A stretch of DNA of 64,000 nt from Lytechinus pictus (GCF_037042905.1 NC_087256.1:27926001-27990000), one strand, 5' to 3'; numbered from the stretch's first letter, positions 34,454-47,919 are shown. Notes: generated by a model not told the origin, from the letters alone. Numbers and translations are program-made.

Positions 34454-37400
34454 CTATGACTCCTCCTCCTCTTCTACGTTCCTTCGCTTGTTGCCGGCGA
34501 CGATGACGCTGATCTTATCACTTAACCAAGCCACCTTCTGGATGATCATGTCCTGGGCGAGCGCAATGCACATCGACATGACGGCCATACCGAGGAGAAT
34601 GAAGAAGATGGACGCTATGAGCTGCTTCTGATCCGCAGGAACTAAGTCACCGAACCCGATGGTGGTGAGAGTGATGAAGGAGAAATAGAACGCTTCGAAG
34701 TAGTTCCACTGCGACTCCCACGCCTGCATCAGCAGCGCCAGAAGGCACACATACAGGAACGCGAATATCAGGATCCCGATGAGAGGTATCTGCGGTTCTT
34801 CCGGTTGTGCCTGCTCCCCTTTTCCGATGGCGCCACCAACCCTCCGTCCACCCTTCTTGCCCTTCTTCCCGGTCTCATGCAGATCGACCCGGTGGATCGG
34901 CAACGTCTCGCCATCCTTCGGAACCTCGGGAGGTGGTGACCAGATCTCGTCGATGATCTCCTGTGATCGTCGATCACGCTGATAGAGCATGTCGTCTTCG
35001 GGCTCCTCTCCCTTGACGCTTTGGACCATGGTGTGCATGCGGCGGTAGGTGAGGGTGGCGCCTTGGGCTAAGAGGGTGCCGATGCTGGCCAGGATGATGA
35101 GTAGGAGTGCGATGCCGAAGACCCCGTAGAAGATGCAGAAGATGCGCCCACCGGTCGTGACGGGTGCGATGTTCCCATAACCTGGAGGAAAACACAAAAT
35201 AATAATTGATTAAATATTTTTATTGTCTGGTTGGTCACCACAACATAACAATGAATTTTAGAAATCGGAGAGTAAAATCAGTAAGCTTGAACATGATAAC
35301 GCAGGGTACCTCGACATGAAATAACAATTTTAATGAGTTCAGATTCTACTGTTAATGAACAAAAATCAGGAATTACAAGTATAATTACATTGGCGAAACT
35401 TAATTATGGACCAATTAATTTTCTTTCTTATTTTCCCTTCCCGCATTCATTTTGTCATCATTCTGTATGTTATACTCTTTTATCCCTATTTGAATTCCGG
35501 GCGAAAATAAATGTTACTCATCAGGTATAATTCCAAAATATAGCCAATGACAGCATTCACGTATTGTTAAGGTAAGGACTACACCCCAAAAACCTATCAC
35601 AAAAATGATTCTCAAGTTCTTTTCAACATAATTTCATGAATTCCATGAATATGAGGTTTTAGTTTACCATGCTAGATTTATGACCTAATATGTAATGTGT
35701 CGACGGGGGGTGGGGGGGGGGGGGGGGGGAGTGTTACTTGGTTCGGTAACTCACACATTATCAGAAAAACTGTACCAGGAAGAGAGGGGGTATAGATAGG
35801 GAAAGAAGGGTATGTGTGACTTAGAGAAAGAACGATTGAGAGACAGCGAGAGAAAGAAAGAGGAGGAGGATGACAGTTCATATCTATATTATATGATGCT
35901 AGGAAGATAGAGCGTGATGAAAAAAAAAATGACCGAGGGGGGGGGGGGGGAGGGAGGTTGAATGTATGGAATAGGGAAGAAAAGGTTAAGAGTGTGGGTG
36001 GGGCAATATGAGAGAGATATAAAGAAAATAGAGAGAGAATAGAGAGGATGTTAGTTCGGAGCTGCCTGGGAGTCGGCGATGCTATAGGCTGAGGAAAGAG
36101 CAATGACATGAGTCGATTAAGACATGTATTTTAATCAAGACCGATGAGATGGACCGATGCATCCTGACGTGAAATGGTAAACCTCCTCTTCTTGATAGGC
36201 TGGTTCACCGGCTTTATACTCTTAGCATCTCAGATAGGCAACAGTCACACCAACGAAACCGCCTACAAGGCGACCAATGATGTCATTGGAAATAACGTAA
36301 TGAGGTTAGGCCGGTCTGGAATCGGTTCGTTGGTGTGACAGCAGTGTGGCATATACCATGTACATCTATGCTCTGAAAATTACGGAATCTCCAAGCAGTT
36401 GCAAGAAATTTGAATATGTTCGATTTATTGTAGCATGTTTGGAAACTGCTTCCAGCCTCTGAGGCCCGCTCCGAGGCTTTAATTTTGTTTAAACCGTCGA
36501 AATTTTCGCTCGCTCCCGGATTTTTATTTTTTTAAATATAAATTTAGCTCCATATGCAATGTTGCTGAATCCCCTCCAATTATTTGGCTCATCCCGCCAC
36601 CATGCTTGCTTATCATCTCACAAACATCTCACTGGTATTAAATCAGGCACTATAGACAACAATAAAGTTAAGATGGTTTCCTGTAGGCTACATACTGGAA
36701 GGAGTTTGGATTATTTCTTTTGTCATCTTCTCCCATCACTCGTTCTTTCGTCTTGTTTTTTTGGTTTTTGTTGAAGACAATCGATATTTCTAGGAAAAAG
36801 GTGGGGACATGTATCTATTTTGCTCTTTAACATTTCAACATCTACACTTCTAATGGTGGATGAATGTCAGCTTCGAAACGTAATCCCGGCAAAGATTGGC
36901 ACATCCCAGCAAATATCTGCACATCCCGGCAAGTACCTGCACATCCCAACTATATATCAAGCCGGCTGTAATGATTGGCACAGCATTCTTTCAAGGTCAT
37001 CTATGTATATTTTGAAGGTTATAGAGCATGACATTTTCATTATAAATGATACTTCTTCTTAATAACATCATAAGAAACTTACTAACCACCCTATCCAGCC
37101 CCTTCAGTTAAAAAAAAGGAAGAAAAAAAAGTGAAAGAAAAAAATGTTTTACATGTTTAAGCCCGTCACTCTAACAAAAAGTTGTTTGAACTTTTATAGA
37201 ATTGTTCAAACTTTTTATTAATTGTTGAAACTTTTTTAACATCTCGCTGGGCGTTGGTCATGTAGAAGGTGAATATGTAGATCATTGTAGTTCTCATGGA
37301 AAACCATTTCAAAAGGGCGCCTGAGAGAAGACTAGGGCTGATATCCAACAATCGCACTCGTAATGAGGATTTGTCTATATGTGCATTCCTATCGTTGTAT

Positions 37401-40400
37401 TGGCGGGAAGCGGGTGATGGCGTACCCGGAACTTTATAAACAACGGGGAGTTACATCCAGGATCCTCGTTTAGCAAGCGTGTTTATTGGGTGGAAGATGT
37501 TGGAAGGGGGAGGGTGGGAGGGGCGGCCCATATGAGCAAATGAGCATTTCGAAACCCTAACACAAAATAATATAAAACAAATATTTCTTGGTAACCAGCT
37601 TTGTGAGGGAGGATGGATAGGCAGAGTTGCATCCACATCGCGAAGGATATACGCCCGTGTCTACGATTTCAATGTTTCCTCGGGGCCTCATATTTCCCTG
37701 TAATTTGTCAGTCTGTTTCGGAATAGAAACAGTCCCATACCACCATGTAAAACTGAGGTGAACCCCATTAATGATTGGATAGTATCAATAGGCTTGGGGT
37801 CATGAAACCAATTCTCTTTCTGCGGAACTGACATTTGTTTTTCTCACATCATTTTCATCGCATTTTAAAGTGCCCCTAGTAGGTTCCCACTCCAAGTCAT
37901 GATGTGTTACAATTTTTTCTGATCAATATTGAAAGAATCGACAGTTGAACGCATGAAAATTGTGATAAAGCCTTCTACAATTTACCACGTTGACAAGTGA
38001 GACACAGTAGATCGTAAAATGATGCAAATCCAATCAATAACACCTTCTGCACGTGGGAAAACTTACGCATGTCATCTTCCTAATTTTCACGACATTGTAA
38101 TAGAATAAGGTGGTGCTCTATAATTATGGAAACATGAGGATACCGAATGCAAGGGTCATATTAACGAAACTGACTCTAAATCCGGGTCTAAATCCCTCTC
38201 TAAATGGTAATTCGTTGGAAATAACGTAATAATAGATTTGGGCGGTCTAAACTCATTCGCAGGAAATACTTCCGGGTGTCCACGCAATCTCCTTAAAAAA
38301 ATGGGTTGGTTGTCATATGAACCTAACAACTGTTGGTTAAAAGACATTGCATGTCAACGAGATTGAGATTTTATTTAACCAACCGTTGGCAAGTTCATGT
38401 TAACCCACTCCGTAGATTGATTAATTATAAAGGAGAGTGTGATTATATAATGCGGATGTTGGCTAGCCCTCGGGATCCCCATAATACCGTCGCGCTGCGT
38501 CGCCCCATGGAAGCTACCGTCATCTGTCGTAGGCTTCCTTCAATGACGAATGAGCAAGGGTCTTGTCCCTGGCCTTAATTCGCTCTGCTGTGAATGCAGC
38601 TTTAAATTTTCAGATATGGGTCAGACCAATATTACCATGTACTTGGCTTGAGATCAAGCGAGTTTGCCGCAGTAGGGTTTCTGAATGGTTAGATTACTGA
38701 ATCATGTCCCCTATTCATTGCCAAAGCAAAGAGCAACAGCAGGCCAGATCATCTCGACTCTTTCTTGATGTAATATATCAACTGAATTAATAGTATCAAC
38801 AATCCAAACGTCCTCTAAGACTGATCATAGAGAAACCTTTTTAACTAGTACAACAGTGCGGAAGAGGGAAATTTTATTGCTAATAAACCATAAATTGATG
38901 ATGATTACATCTTTGTTCATAAACATGAAAGATATCTGCAGACAAGATTACGAAAATATCCTTTATTAATGTCGTTATGCTTGACTAATTAAAAAAAACA
39001 TATTCAATTATTATTTTTTTTGAGATGTGAATAATAAATTGAATACATAGATTGTAACTATAAGGGTGAAAAAAATAACGATTTTAATATAATTACATAT
39101 CAGTTTATTTTAAGGCATTACTTTCAGCATCCCCACCAGAAGAAGACCCCCCCCCAAAAAAAAAAGTAACATATTGAAATATGAATAAATTATAAACAAA
39201 TAGATTAAGAAATAAAACAGTAAGAAAATCATAAATGAGTAAGTTATAAAAATAGGCGGAGGCGGTCTATGGACATGATGGAAGTAGAAAGTTGAGTAAA
39301 ACTTCAGTCACATTTGCTCTACGGCGGCTGTACGGCGAGTCGAAAGCAGCCGTTTTTATTCATTTTTATTCAAACCACCAGTCCTATATGTAGCTGATAC
39401 AAAAAAAAATGTTGTTTTCGACTCGACATATACGGCCGCCTTAGAATGTGACTGCGGTATAAGAAAGTTTAAGTGGAGGGTGTCCCGCAAAGAGTTTGTG
39501 AGGATGTTTGTTTGCGCCGGTTGAGTTTGCAATGAAGTACTTCTGGGGACATTTTATTACATTTCATCCATCAACCGAGGACATCTTGCTACTGCGGACT
39601 TCCCCTGTTCAGATAACCTTGCTAAACAATTTCTCATCTCATTTCAAACCGTTTTATTTTTTAAATTCATGATTTAATAAGTTCCCGTATACGGCAAATT
39701 AATCTTATGTGTGTAGGGCGATAGAAAGCGTCCCCGGGTTAGTGAACGATGCTCGCGTATGTAAAAAAAATGAGCCATGTTGAGTGGATTTGGAGTTTTA
39801 GAGTGTATGAGACCGCACACACACGTCCTCACATTAGCGATTAATAATTAGTAAGTCTCCGACTGTCAAATTACAAGACGATGTGTGTAAGGGCATGAGG
39901 GTGGGTGTGTGCGCGTGTGTGTATGTGCAAGAAAGAAGGTGCATGAGGACTTCATGATAGAGCGAAAGAAATATGGGGGGACAGATCTATAAATAGGGAG
40001 ATGAGAAGAAGTGGATTCACAGGAGAAGGAGGCTAGGTAAGAAAGAGAAGAAAAAAATAATTGAGGAGGAGGAGGAGGCGGATGAGAGGTTGGTTGAATA
40101 ACATATTCAATTACGTAATGACGATGACCTCGCATAAGTATCAAGATAAAGAGAAAAGAAAGATTATAAGGACGCGATGATGATGATGGTGATGATGATG
40201 AATGTGGTGGTGAGAATGATAATGATGATGATGATGATGATGGTTTTGATGATGAGGAGGATTGTTATGATGATGAGGAGTATATAAGAGGATGATGACG
40301 ATGGTGATGATGATAGTGATAATGATGATGATGACAATGATGATAATGATGATGATGATATTGATGAATATGATAATGATGATGATGATGAAGATGATGA

Positions 40401-42418
40401 CGATGATGAAGAATAATGATGACGATGACAATGATGATAATGATGATGATGATGGTGGTGATGATGTTGATGATGGTGAAGATGATGATGTTGGTGGTGG
40501 TGGTGGTTATGTTTTGGTGTTTGTGGCCATGGTGGTTATGGCGACGGCAGTGTCGGTGTTGCTGATGATGATAATGATAATGATGATGATGATGGTTATG
40601 ATGGTGATGATGATGATGAATATGATAATGATGATGATGATGATGCTGATGATGATGATAATGATGATGACAATGACGAAGAAAATGATGATGACGATGA
40701 AGATGGTAATGATGATGATGACTATGATGATGGTGATGGTGAAGATAATGATGTTTTGGTGGTTGTGGCCAAGGTGTTGTAAGCTGCATGGTGGTGGTGG
40801 TTATGGCGACGGCAGTGTCAGTGCTGCTGCTGATGATGATAATGACGATGATGGTGACGATGAAGTTGCTTATGATGGCTATGTTTTGTAATAAGTGGTT
40901 GTGGTGTTGGAGATGGTGGTAGTAGTAATAATTATGATAATTATACGGCGTGAATGGTGATGATAATGATCGTGATGGTGGTAGTTTGAGAACAAAAGAA
41001 ATAGGGGGTCAAAGACTTACCTATAGTCGTCAGGATGGTGGTTGCAAAGAACATGGCGCCGTAGAAATTCCACTTCGCACTAAATTCATCCTTGTCCATG
41101 ATCACGCCTAGTTGATCCTCGTAGCCCTTGATGTGCCTACTTGCCCTCCTCCACCACTGGTCCTCATCAATTTCACCCCAATGAGAAATATTATACAACT
41201 TGTCGATGAGGAGTTCCCTACATATCGAATGGATTGAAAAATAAAATAATCAAGTGAAAGTATCTTTGTTTCTACTGTTTGAAATCGGGATACCGAAAAT
41301 TATGATAACCCATCGGTCCAAGGGCGCATACTGAATAAAGGATTTCTGTTACAATTGAAAGAGTCTTGTTTTATTCTTCTTAATTATCTAGAATGACTGA
41401 TGTGTAAATATATATTAATATCAACAAGTACCATGTCACATTTTATATTATCTCACACCCCAAATCCCAGCAGATATAGTGACCTGGTTTTTCTTTCATA
41501 CTGTAATCTCATTCAGATGCGAAAAAAGTACTTCCAACCGATACAATTCTTCATGAAAATGACGTTTATGTCGCAGTCATACAACGAAGCCGACTCCATA
41601 CCGATTAAAGCTATATACGTTCTCTCAATTGACATACAATCGGACAGTTTGGAGTTGGTCTTGCTAATGTGACTGGCAGCGTCAGTATAGGCGACCGCAC
41701 ACCTTACGATTGGTCTGCGACCCGATTTTGGAATGAAACCTAGTAGAATTTGATGCAGATATTGAGACATGGAATATCTATACTGTGTAATGTTTGAAAT
41801 CATCGTTCGAATACCTATGTTCAAATCTGTGACTTTGCTATCATCCTTCTTAGAATAAAAGCAAATTCAATATCTAGTCGTAATGACGTCATAGCAGTCG
41901 TACGATTGGCTACGATTTGAAACTAATTTTGCCTTAACTCCAAAATAAAGGCTTTCAATCTTTCAAAATGGTTATATGAGTATTATTTCAATAAATTTTA
42001 ACCTCAAATAAAATGATATCTTCCATTCACATTTTAAGAAAATTAGCAAAATGCGATTTGTCCCAAAATCGGATCGCGAACAGTCTCGTAAGGTGTGCGG
42101 TGGCCTTAAGCAGAGTCGAACTATTACCTACCTGTACTCGGAGCGTTCAAGCCGAAGATTCTCCACCGCGTTGGCTTCGGCGGGCCCCTCCAACGCCTGG
42201 AACACCCAAGCTCCCATGCACGTGTAGAGGATAAGGCACACGATGAGGCCTCCGTTGGTCATGCAATAGTGGAGAGCGACCCGAAGCATTGAGGGCTCCT
42301 CCTGGACCATCTGGACGGGAGGCAGATCCTCCTCTTCCTCTCCCCGGCCTCCATAACCAGAATAACGGTAGTCATCATCGCTGGTAGCCGCGCTCTGTCT
42401 CCAGTTGTAATCTCCCAT
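34454..42418 (-). CDS. Two-pore-domain potassium channel (K2P/KCNK family), 3 exons, 403 aa
   Basis: Minus-strand coding exons: 42418-42132, 41217-41021 and 35181-34454; all GT-AG and in frame. The protein is a plasma-membrane leak potassium channel subunit, expected to work as a dimer. Seen here: an acidic cytoplasmic N-terminus, M1 about residues 54-76, and an extracellular cap segment with a glycosylation site NIS at 105-107 and no cysteine. Then the first pore TTIGYGN (159-165), M2 about 173-197, a charged cytoplasmic loop, M3 about 293-313, the second pore TTIGFGD (334-340) and M4 about 347-371. The C-terminus is short and ends in a glutamate run. The second intron splits the first Gly codon of GYG in phase 1, a position conserved in K2P genes. 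The subfamily could not be assigned. An acceptor-like TATAG lies upstream of the ATG, so a 5' untranslated exon is possible. Confidence 0.92.
35700..36080. repeat. Purine-rich/G-tract low-complexity region in K2P intron 2
   Basis: Two G-runs of about 15 and 12 bases (near 35707-35730 and 35937-35950) are embedded in GA-rich sequence. The 143-codon minus-strand ORF is an artefact of composition. Confidence 0.75.
36242..36345. mobile_element. Small foldback MITE with CAGTCACACCAACGAA ends
   Basis: Left CAGTCACACCAACGAAACCG and right CGGTTCGTTGGTGTGACAG are near-perfect inverted repeats around 65 bp. Inside K2P intron 2. Confidence 0.7.
36360..39300. other. K2P intron 2 sequence without recognised elements
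   Basis: No exon or clear repeat was recognised. Short ORFs (up to 81 codons) show no domain. Confidence 0.35.
39305..39454. mobile_element. Short foldback MITE, family B, copy 2
   Basis: Begins CAGTCACATTTGCTCTACGG and ends CCTTAGAATGTGACTG. It shares TACGGCGAGTCGAAAGCAGC and the ATTCAAACCACC core with copy 1 (15591-15699), in inverse orientation. It is slightly longer because of an extra CGGCGGCTGTA block. Confidence 0.7.
40170..40980. repeat. Long GAT/ATG microsatellite with internal duplication, K2P intron 2
   Basis: About 0.8 kb of imperfect (GAT)n. A non-GAT island around 40500-40560 (GGTTATGGCGACGGCAGTGT, GTGTTGCTGATG) recurs at about 40798-40830, so part of the array was copied as a block of roughly 260 bp. 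It lies close to the donor site of K2P exon 2 (41020). ORFs of up to 199 codons here are artefacts. Confidence 0.9.
41688..42107. mobile_element. Foldback MITE with GGCNACCGCACACCTTACGA ends
   Basis: Left GCGACCGCACACCTTACGAT and right TCGTAAGGTGTGCGGTGGCC are inverted repeats. Further in, CGACCCGATTTTGG pairs with CCAAAATCGGATCG. About 420 bp, occupying nearly half of K2P intron 1. It carries three AATAAA-like sites in its middle. Confidence 0.75.
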
Positions 42419-44996
42419 TTTTTGGTTATCGTACTTGTCCGATGCTGGGTCTATTTATCCTATAAATAACCATAAAATACATGTTTAGAGCAATTCCGAT
42501 CTTGTTAAACACGTTAAACATAACAAATTATTTGGTTCATAAAATAATATCAATAGGTTATCAATTTATCTATCATAAACTGAATAAATGCATAGCGTGA
42601 AAATTGTATAAAACGTGATGTGAAGAATTTGAATATTGATTTTTATATCATAACGACCTATTGCTCATAAACACTGGCAGCAAAGAAACGAAAAGAACAT
42701 ATTAAGCAAGAAAAAGAAGTGACATATAATTATCTAACAATAATCAAGTTTATGAATTCAATAAAACACGATTGAAACGTGGCGCCTACCTAACAATAGT
42801 TTGTCACGCATAAAATCTGAGACATATAGTATTAAATAAAATATTAGATGACAATATATTCTGCGAGCCCGACGTGACTCGTAGAAGCGCTATTAAAAAG
42901 AAGCAAGTCATAAACCAACAACCTCTGAGAAAATTGAAAATTTTGGTGATGGGAGGATGTTTATCCTGTCAAATCGATTTTATATACCATTCATATCTAA
43001 CCTTCGTAAAAACAACTGTCAACAGCAGCTCGTCTCCCAAGATTCCCGCGCTTGGTTAAAACGAAAATTGGTGCTTCGTTTGTCGTCTGCTCCGAGTTAA
43101 TGACTGGAAAAGAGCAATAGCAGACGATGCGGGAAAATTCCTCACGACTCGTTAATTTCACCAAGGAGTGATTGATGCACGCTTGAACATCAGCATCATC
43201 TAAGATACATACTTGGCCGAATAACTTTGCTATCATAGGTTACATCTTCCAAAGACTCGAGATGATGAAGCGATAAGAATGAATCGCCTGGATATAGATC
43301 TCTCCTAGAATTCTAGATTCCTCCAAGGTAAATCATTGATCCAACATTTGCCGTCCTGATGATAGAAAAATGGCAAGCGAATAAAACAAAACATTAAACA
43401 ACCGAAGATGTATAGAAACTTATGCGACCTCAAAGTAGTCACTGCATCGGTATTTGAGAATGCGAATGCGTTCACCGTCTACTGCGTGTGGGACTAGACG
43501 GTAGGAGTGTACGCCACACTCAAAATGTCACAGTTCATCATGTCGCTACTACTCGCAAACCTACTCGCGGTTAGCTTACAGGGTGGGTGCAGCGAAAGGG
43601 TTAAAGACAAGCTGAACTTCGAATACTTCCCGTGTTACTAGCTGCACATCAATTACAACCATTCCAATTATTCCGCCGGGAGTTGGTTCAAACTCTCATC
43701 TAGGCCTCGGCCTGATTGGCTGCATGGCTGCGGGGTGCTTAACTCCATTCAGCATTTTGAAGTAATGATATACTGCATGTAGGCTGTCGAAGTATGATCA
43801 TAATTATTTTGAATTGGAGGTAGATCAACATGCATGCGTATAACCGAAGAAAAAAAATCACCCAAGACCCAACCGACTTGGTAACAGCTAATTCATGAAC
43901 ATTGTTAGAAAATTTATCCTTAAAATAAAAGAAGTTCATGCAGCAGAGTCTTGAGAACACCTGTAATCTTACCAGATTGCGTAATCTTACAGGAAATTGG
44001 TATTTGGTGTATGGAACCTTACTAATTTCCTTAAAGAAAACACCCTTTCCCCTTTTTAAACAGACCTGTTCTGTTAAATTGCAGAAAAATTCCTGTTTTA
44101 TGAATTTACAGAATGATTCTGTTATTGCTTTCTGCAAAATATTCGTTTTTCTGTAAAATCAGGTTTTTTTTAACAGTGTAGTCTTTAACATGCAGCTATG
44201 GAAACGCACACCCACACCCACGGTCAGCACAGGAATGGATCAGCACAACACACACACACCCACACACGAATGCGAATCGATGAATAGATCAAAACTTGAA
44301 AGCTTTTAAACGTGTGTTTTTATGAAAAAAATGAGCCACTTTCATTTTCCAATATGTGGCGTCGCTCGTCACGACAACCTGGATTATTCGCCTTCGCCTT
44401 GTATCTACCAATATGGATATGAAATTAGAAGATAACGAAAATGCCTTCACATATACCCTCCTTTCTCTTTCACACACATGCACACAAATTCCCATCCTAG
44501 CTCCACACACCGTATGATAAACCCGCATATTATCATAAGTATTTTACTAACACACACCCACACCCGAACCCACACAAGCCCACACCCATGCAAGGTCATT
44601 TTATTTCAACATGTCTTTATTTTAGATTTTATTTTGGATTCCATCCAAAATCAATTACATAAACCCACACTAAATGATTACGAGAGAATTTACAAATCTA
44701 CACTTCGTATTCAGCAGTCTACAAAAATGTTTAATGACAACTATAGCAAATAATAATCGAATGAAATGCTTAAAGATGTGCTTGTATACTAAAAAAAATT
44801 AAACTACGCCCCGATCATCGATGTAAACCTTATAATTATAATAATTCATCATCATGAATGATCTGCCGTAAAAAGCTTGAACATGATATCATCGAACCCC
44901 GCATTGCATTTTTTCATCAAGCTTCCACACACATGACATACAATGGAAAAAAAATCATAATACTCATACGATACTATATCTCTCTCACACACAAAC
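42419..44996. other. Upstream region of the first K2P gene
   Basis: Presumed promoter and 5' untranslated sequence of the minus-strand K2P gene, but no start site or motif can be assigned. About 43930-44180 contains repeated phrases (CTGTAATCTTAC, ATTACAGAA-type) ending in TTTTAACAGTGTAG that suggest another DNA-transposon fragment. CA-rich runs occur at 44205-44270 and 44550-44590. Confidence 0.35.
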
Positions 44997-45290
44997 TGGG
45001 CGTTGTGGCGTGTGCCTGTAATCCAAGGTAAGTTGGTAGTTACACATTGATGCAGAGGTTCGAGCCCTGGTCACGTCTTTCGGATGGTAACGTTAAAGGT
45101 CGGTCCCAGACATAAACATGGTAAAGGATCATCTCTGAGCGAAACACGTCAGTAAAGACTGAGTTACACACACACTTCTCCAGATGACGCCAACCCAAGA
45201 CAACTTTTGAGTCTCTTTTTCTCATCTGACGACCTTCAAGAGGGCCATATGACAATGAAGTTTTTCCCCTCTCCTCGATTATCATAGCTC
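44997..45290 (+). mobile_element. SINE with a 7SL-like head and B-box
   Basis: The head (from CTGGGCGTTGTGGCG at 44996) continues TGTGCCTGTAATCC, which resembles the start of vertebrate 7SL/Alu-type RNA genes at about 27 of 33 positions by eye. It is followed by GAGGTTCGAGCCCTGG, a B-box match, and a body with TCTTTCGGATGGTAACGTTA. The 3' end is approximate. A tRNA-derived origin with chance 7SL resemblance remains possible. Confidence 0.55.
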
Positions 45291-45479
45291 CTGAAGCTCA
45301 CGCACGCTCATCCTCCAAAATATTGCAAACAAAATGATGGAACTGAATATCTGATGATCTAACGTAACTGTCTTTGAAGTAGTTTTGGCTTCTGGTTTTG
45401 GGATTAATCAAACTTTAGCATGAAGTAGCACACCTAACGAAAAATGTATTATTTTTATTTTCAAATTTCATATGTTCGT

Positions 45480-46005
45480 TCATGACTATCTAGATGAATT
45501 TATTTAAGTGGCATGTAGTAGAAAACAACTCATGTAACATTTGTGGAGAAGTTGATACCACTTTTCATTTCATGCTGTATTGTAAATATGTTAGATTTTT
45601 TTTGAAAATTATAGAAAGGTTGGTATTTTATATTTTCAAGATTACTATTTCTATAGATGAAAAAACATTAATCATAGGTTATGATCTGCAAAGTTCCAGC
45701 AATGTTATGTGTAATTTATTTTGTGTTATTGCTCAATTTGTTATTTATCGAAATTACATAAAAAGCATATTTAAAGGAAAAAGATATGATGCGAATTCTT
45801 TATGGATTGAATTCAAGCTTACTATGATTATTTATTTAGAAAGTTTATGTAAACAAAAAAGCAAGTTCGGAATTTTGAAAAAATGTGATATTAAAAAAAT
45901 TATTGCATTATTGAAGTGAATTAATTTTTTTTAAATGTTTGTATATATATTTACATGTTATTGTGAATAAATACCTCGATTAAGAGGATAAAAGAAAAAA
46001 AAATC
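45480..46005 (+). mobile_element. 5'-truncated LINE with polyA tail
   Basis: A reverse-transcriptase C-terminal fragment (ORF 45494-45919) is followed by a short 3' untranslated stretch with AATAAA near 45966 and an A-rich tail at about 45990-46003. Target duplications were not resolved. Confidence 0.7.
45494..45919 (+). pseudogene. LINE reverse-transcriptase C-terminal zinc-knuckle fragment
   Basis: The 141-residue frame begins MNLFKWHVVENNSCNICGEV. It contains C-x2-C-x7-H-x4-C (CNICGEVDTTFHFMLYC), the zinc-binding motif found after the reverse transcriptase domain in L1/Tx1-like and related non-LTR elements. The catalytic domain itself is missing. The remainder is AT-rich and lysine/isoleucine-rich. 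A retrotransposon fragment, not a host gene. Confidence 0.72.
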
Positions 46006-46009
46006 TAGA

Positions 46010-47900
46010 TGAACTTAGGCCCAATTTAAAATTATATTCACAGTTAAGAAACAACAAGGTTCGGAATGGTTTGAAAACATGACCACTCATTCCCCCCATT
46101 CATGGGGTTGCCACGCAGTCAAGCTTAGCTTATAGTGGCAATCCCTGCAACCTTCTAACAATCGATATATATTGATAGAAAATGCAATTATGTTCAATGT
46201 TTTGCTTGTCAGTTATACGTATATTATTATTGTATTTTTTTTGTTAATGTGTTTATGAAAAAGTGTTGCAGAAACCAATAATGAAATGAAAAGGAGTAAA
46301 CAATCCATTGCTGATCAAAAGAGTTAAATTGCCATGTTCAAGATTTGATTTCTTTGCATACAATAAGATCATCGTATGCAGTTTTTGTGTACAAAGTAAT
46401 TTACTCAAGAGCTGATATCGTTTCGAGGGGAAAAAGTGATACACTTAGAAATATTCCTCGATAGGACCTTCACATTCGAATCGAAACCGCTCTGTAAATG
46501 AATAGGGAGAAACTGTTGAGTGTTTTTTTTGGTGTCACATATATGGATTCAATAAGATCAATGACAGTCCGAAGTTCTTCGCTTTTGTTTTCATTAAAAG
46601 CATTATATATAATATCAGTATAGTCATTATAATACCATAACTTTGATAAATCGATGGGGAACGTCTTTCCACTTTCATCTTATTAATACTCATTATAATC
46701 GTACTGAAATGAATAAAAATCTCAAATAAAACCAATCAGCCGTTGATAGATGTTTGTCAATTTGCGATATCTTTTGCAGCAACACAGTATTATGAAAGCA
46801 AATTATTGTCGAACAGAAACAGTTCAGGACCATTATTTACTTCGTTTTGGCATGATAAAAAGTTAATCTCAATACTATTTCAGTTTTGGATCATTAGATA
46901 TCTAAAAAATATAACTAAAAGAAAAAAAAAACGAAACCACAGACCCATTTATAATCATCGTGAAAAGATAATTGGTACAATGGTGGAAGACTGTTTGTAT
47001 TTGTCTCGATTAGGTCTAAAATTAGTAATGAGAGTGCATATGACTACCAGATTATGATTGATTATTATTAATTGATTAATCAAAACACTTTCGACTGAGG
47101 TGGGAAGTTTATATCTATATTACCCAATAAAAAGATATTATTTTGCGTCGATACAGAGGGGTGGCCTACCTTATAGACCTCAGTATACATGACGAAGTAT
47201 TATTATCAAGACACTTAAGCCCCTCCCCTGTCCTCAAACTTGTCATTGTATTGTGATGTTTTTTTCATTTACGTTTGAGGCCTTATCACTCGGGAACAAT
47301 CAATTCTGATCAAAAGAGAAATTACGAATACTTCACTTCAATATTTTCTCTGACTTACAGTACGATTGGAGTCTTTCCCTCTTCGGTAGTACAGAAAGGT
47401 AATATTCACTCGTTTAATCGTCGCCATTTTTATATCAAAGTATTGATGAATTAGCCGCATTTACACCCTGAAGACTTTCATCCGATAAGGGCAACTTCTT
47501 ATAGATAACATATAGGTATATTCAATAATTCAATCACACTAATTTCCGCGGGAAATTCCGATGGTTTTTTTTCTTCAAATGTCTTTGGATTAACAAGTGT
47601 TGGTTCCATTCAGTGAAAATCATTTCTCTATTAAATGACAGAGTTATGATAGCCAACATTCAATTTCTATTCATTAAAAAAAAGTAAATTGAATAGTACC
47701 ATCTTGCGTTATAAAAGCATTCACTTTATTTTAATGCTGTCAGGGTGTAATGATTCGCATCCGTCTTGTCTGCAATTAATCTGTTATATTTCTCGTTCAT
47801 TGTTCGCCGTTTCATGAACATGATGAAGAGATACAATCCTTATTTTTTTTGGTAAAGAAGAGCTTTCCATAAACCGTTGAATAAAATATATTTTTTCATT
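46010..47900. other. TLR upstream region
   Basis: AT-rich sequence without a recognised gene. A 104-codon plus-strand ORF at 46743-47057 is unrecognised and probably spurious. It should contain the TLR promoter and, if the upstream acceptor is used, a 5' untranslated exon, but neither could be located. Confidence 0.3.
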
Positions 47901-47904
47901 CTAG
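47885..47904 (+). promoter_or_regulatory. Possible splice acceptor in the TLR 5' untranslated region
   Basis: A pyrimidine-rich stretch ending TTTTTTCATTCTAG lies 15 bp upstream of the TLR ATG. It would fit a 5' untranslated exon joined just before the single coding exon. Inferred from motif only. Confidence 0.35.
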
Positions 47905-47919
47905 ACTGCCTTTGGCAAT

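Noticed and set aside
40265-40891. ORFs of 174 and 199 codons, His- or Met/Asp-rich
   Set aside because: Direct translations of the GAT microsatellite on either strand.
46743-47057. 104-codon plus-strand ORF upstream of the TLR
   Set aside because: No domain, no splice sites or supporting context; AT-rich chance frame is more likely.
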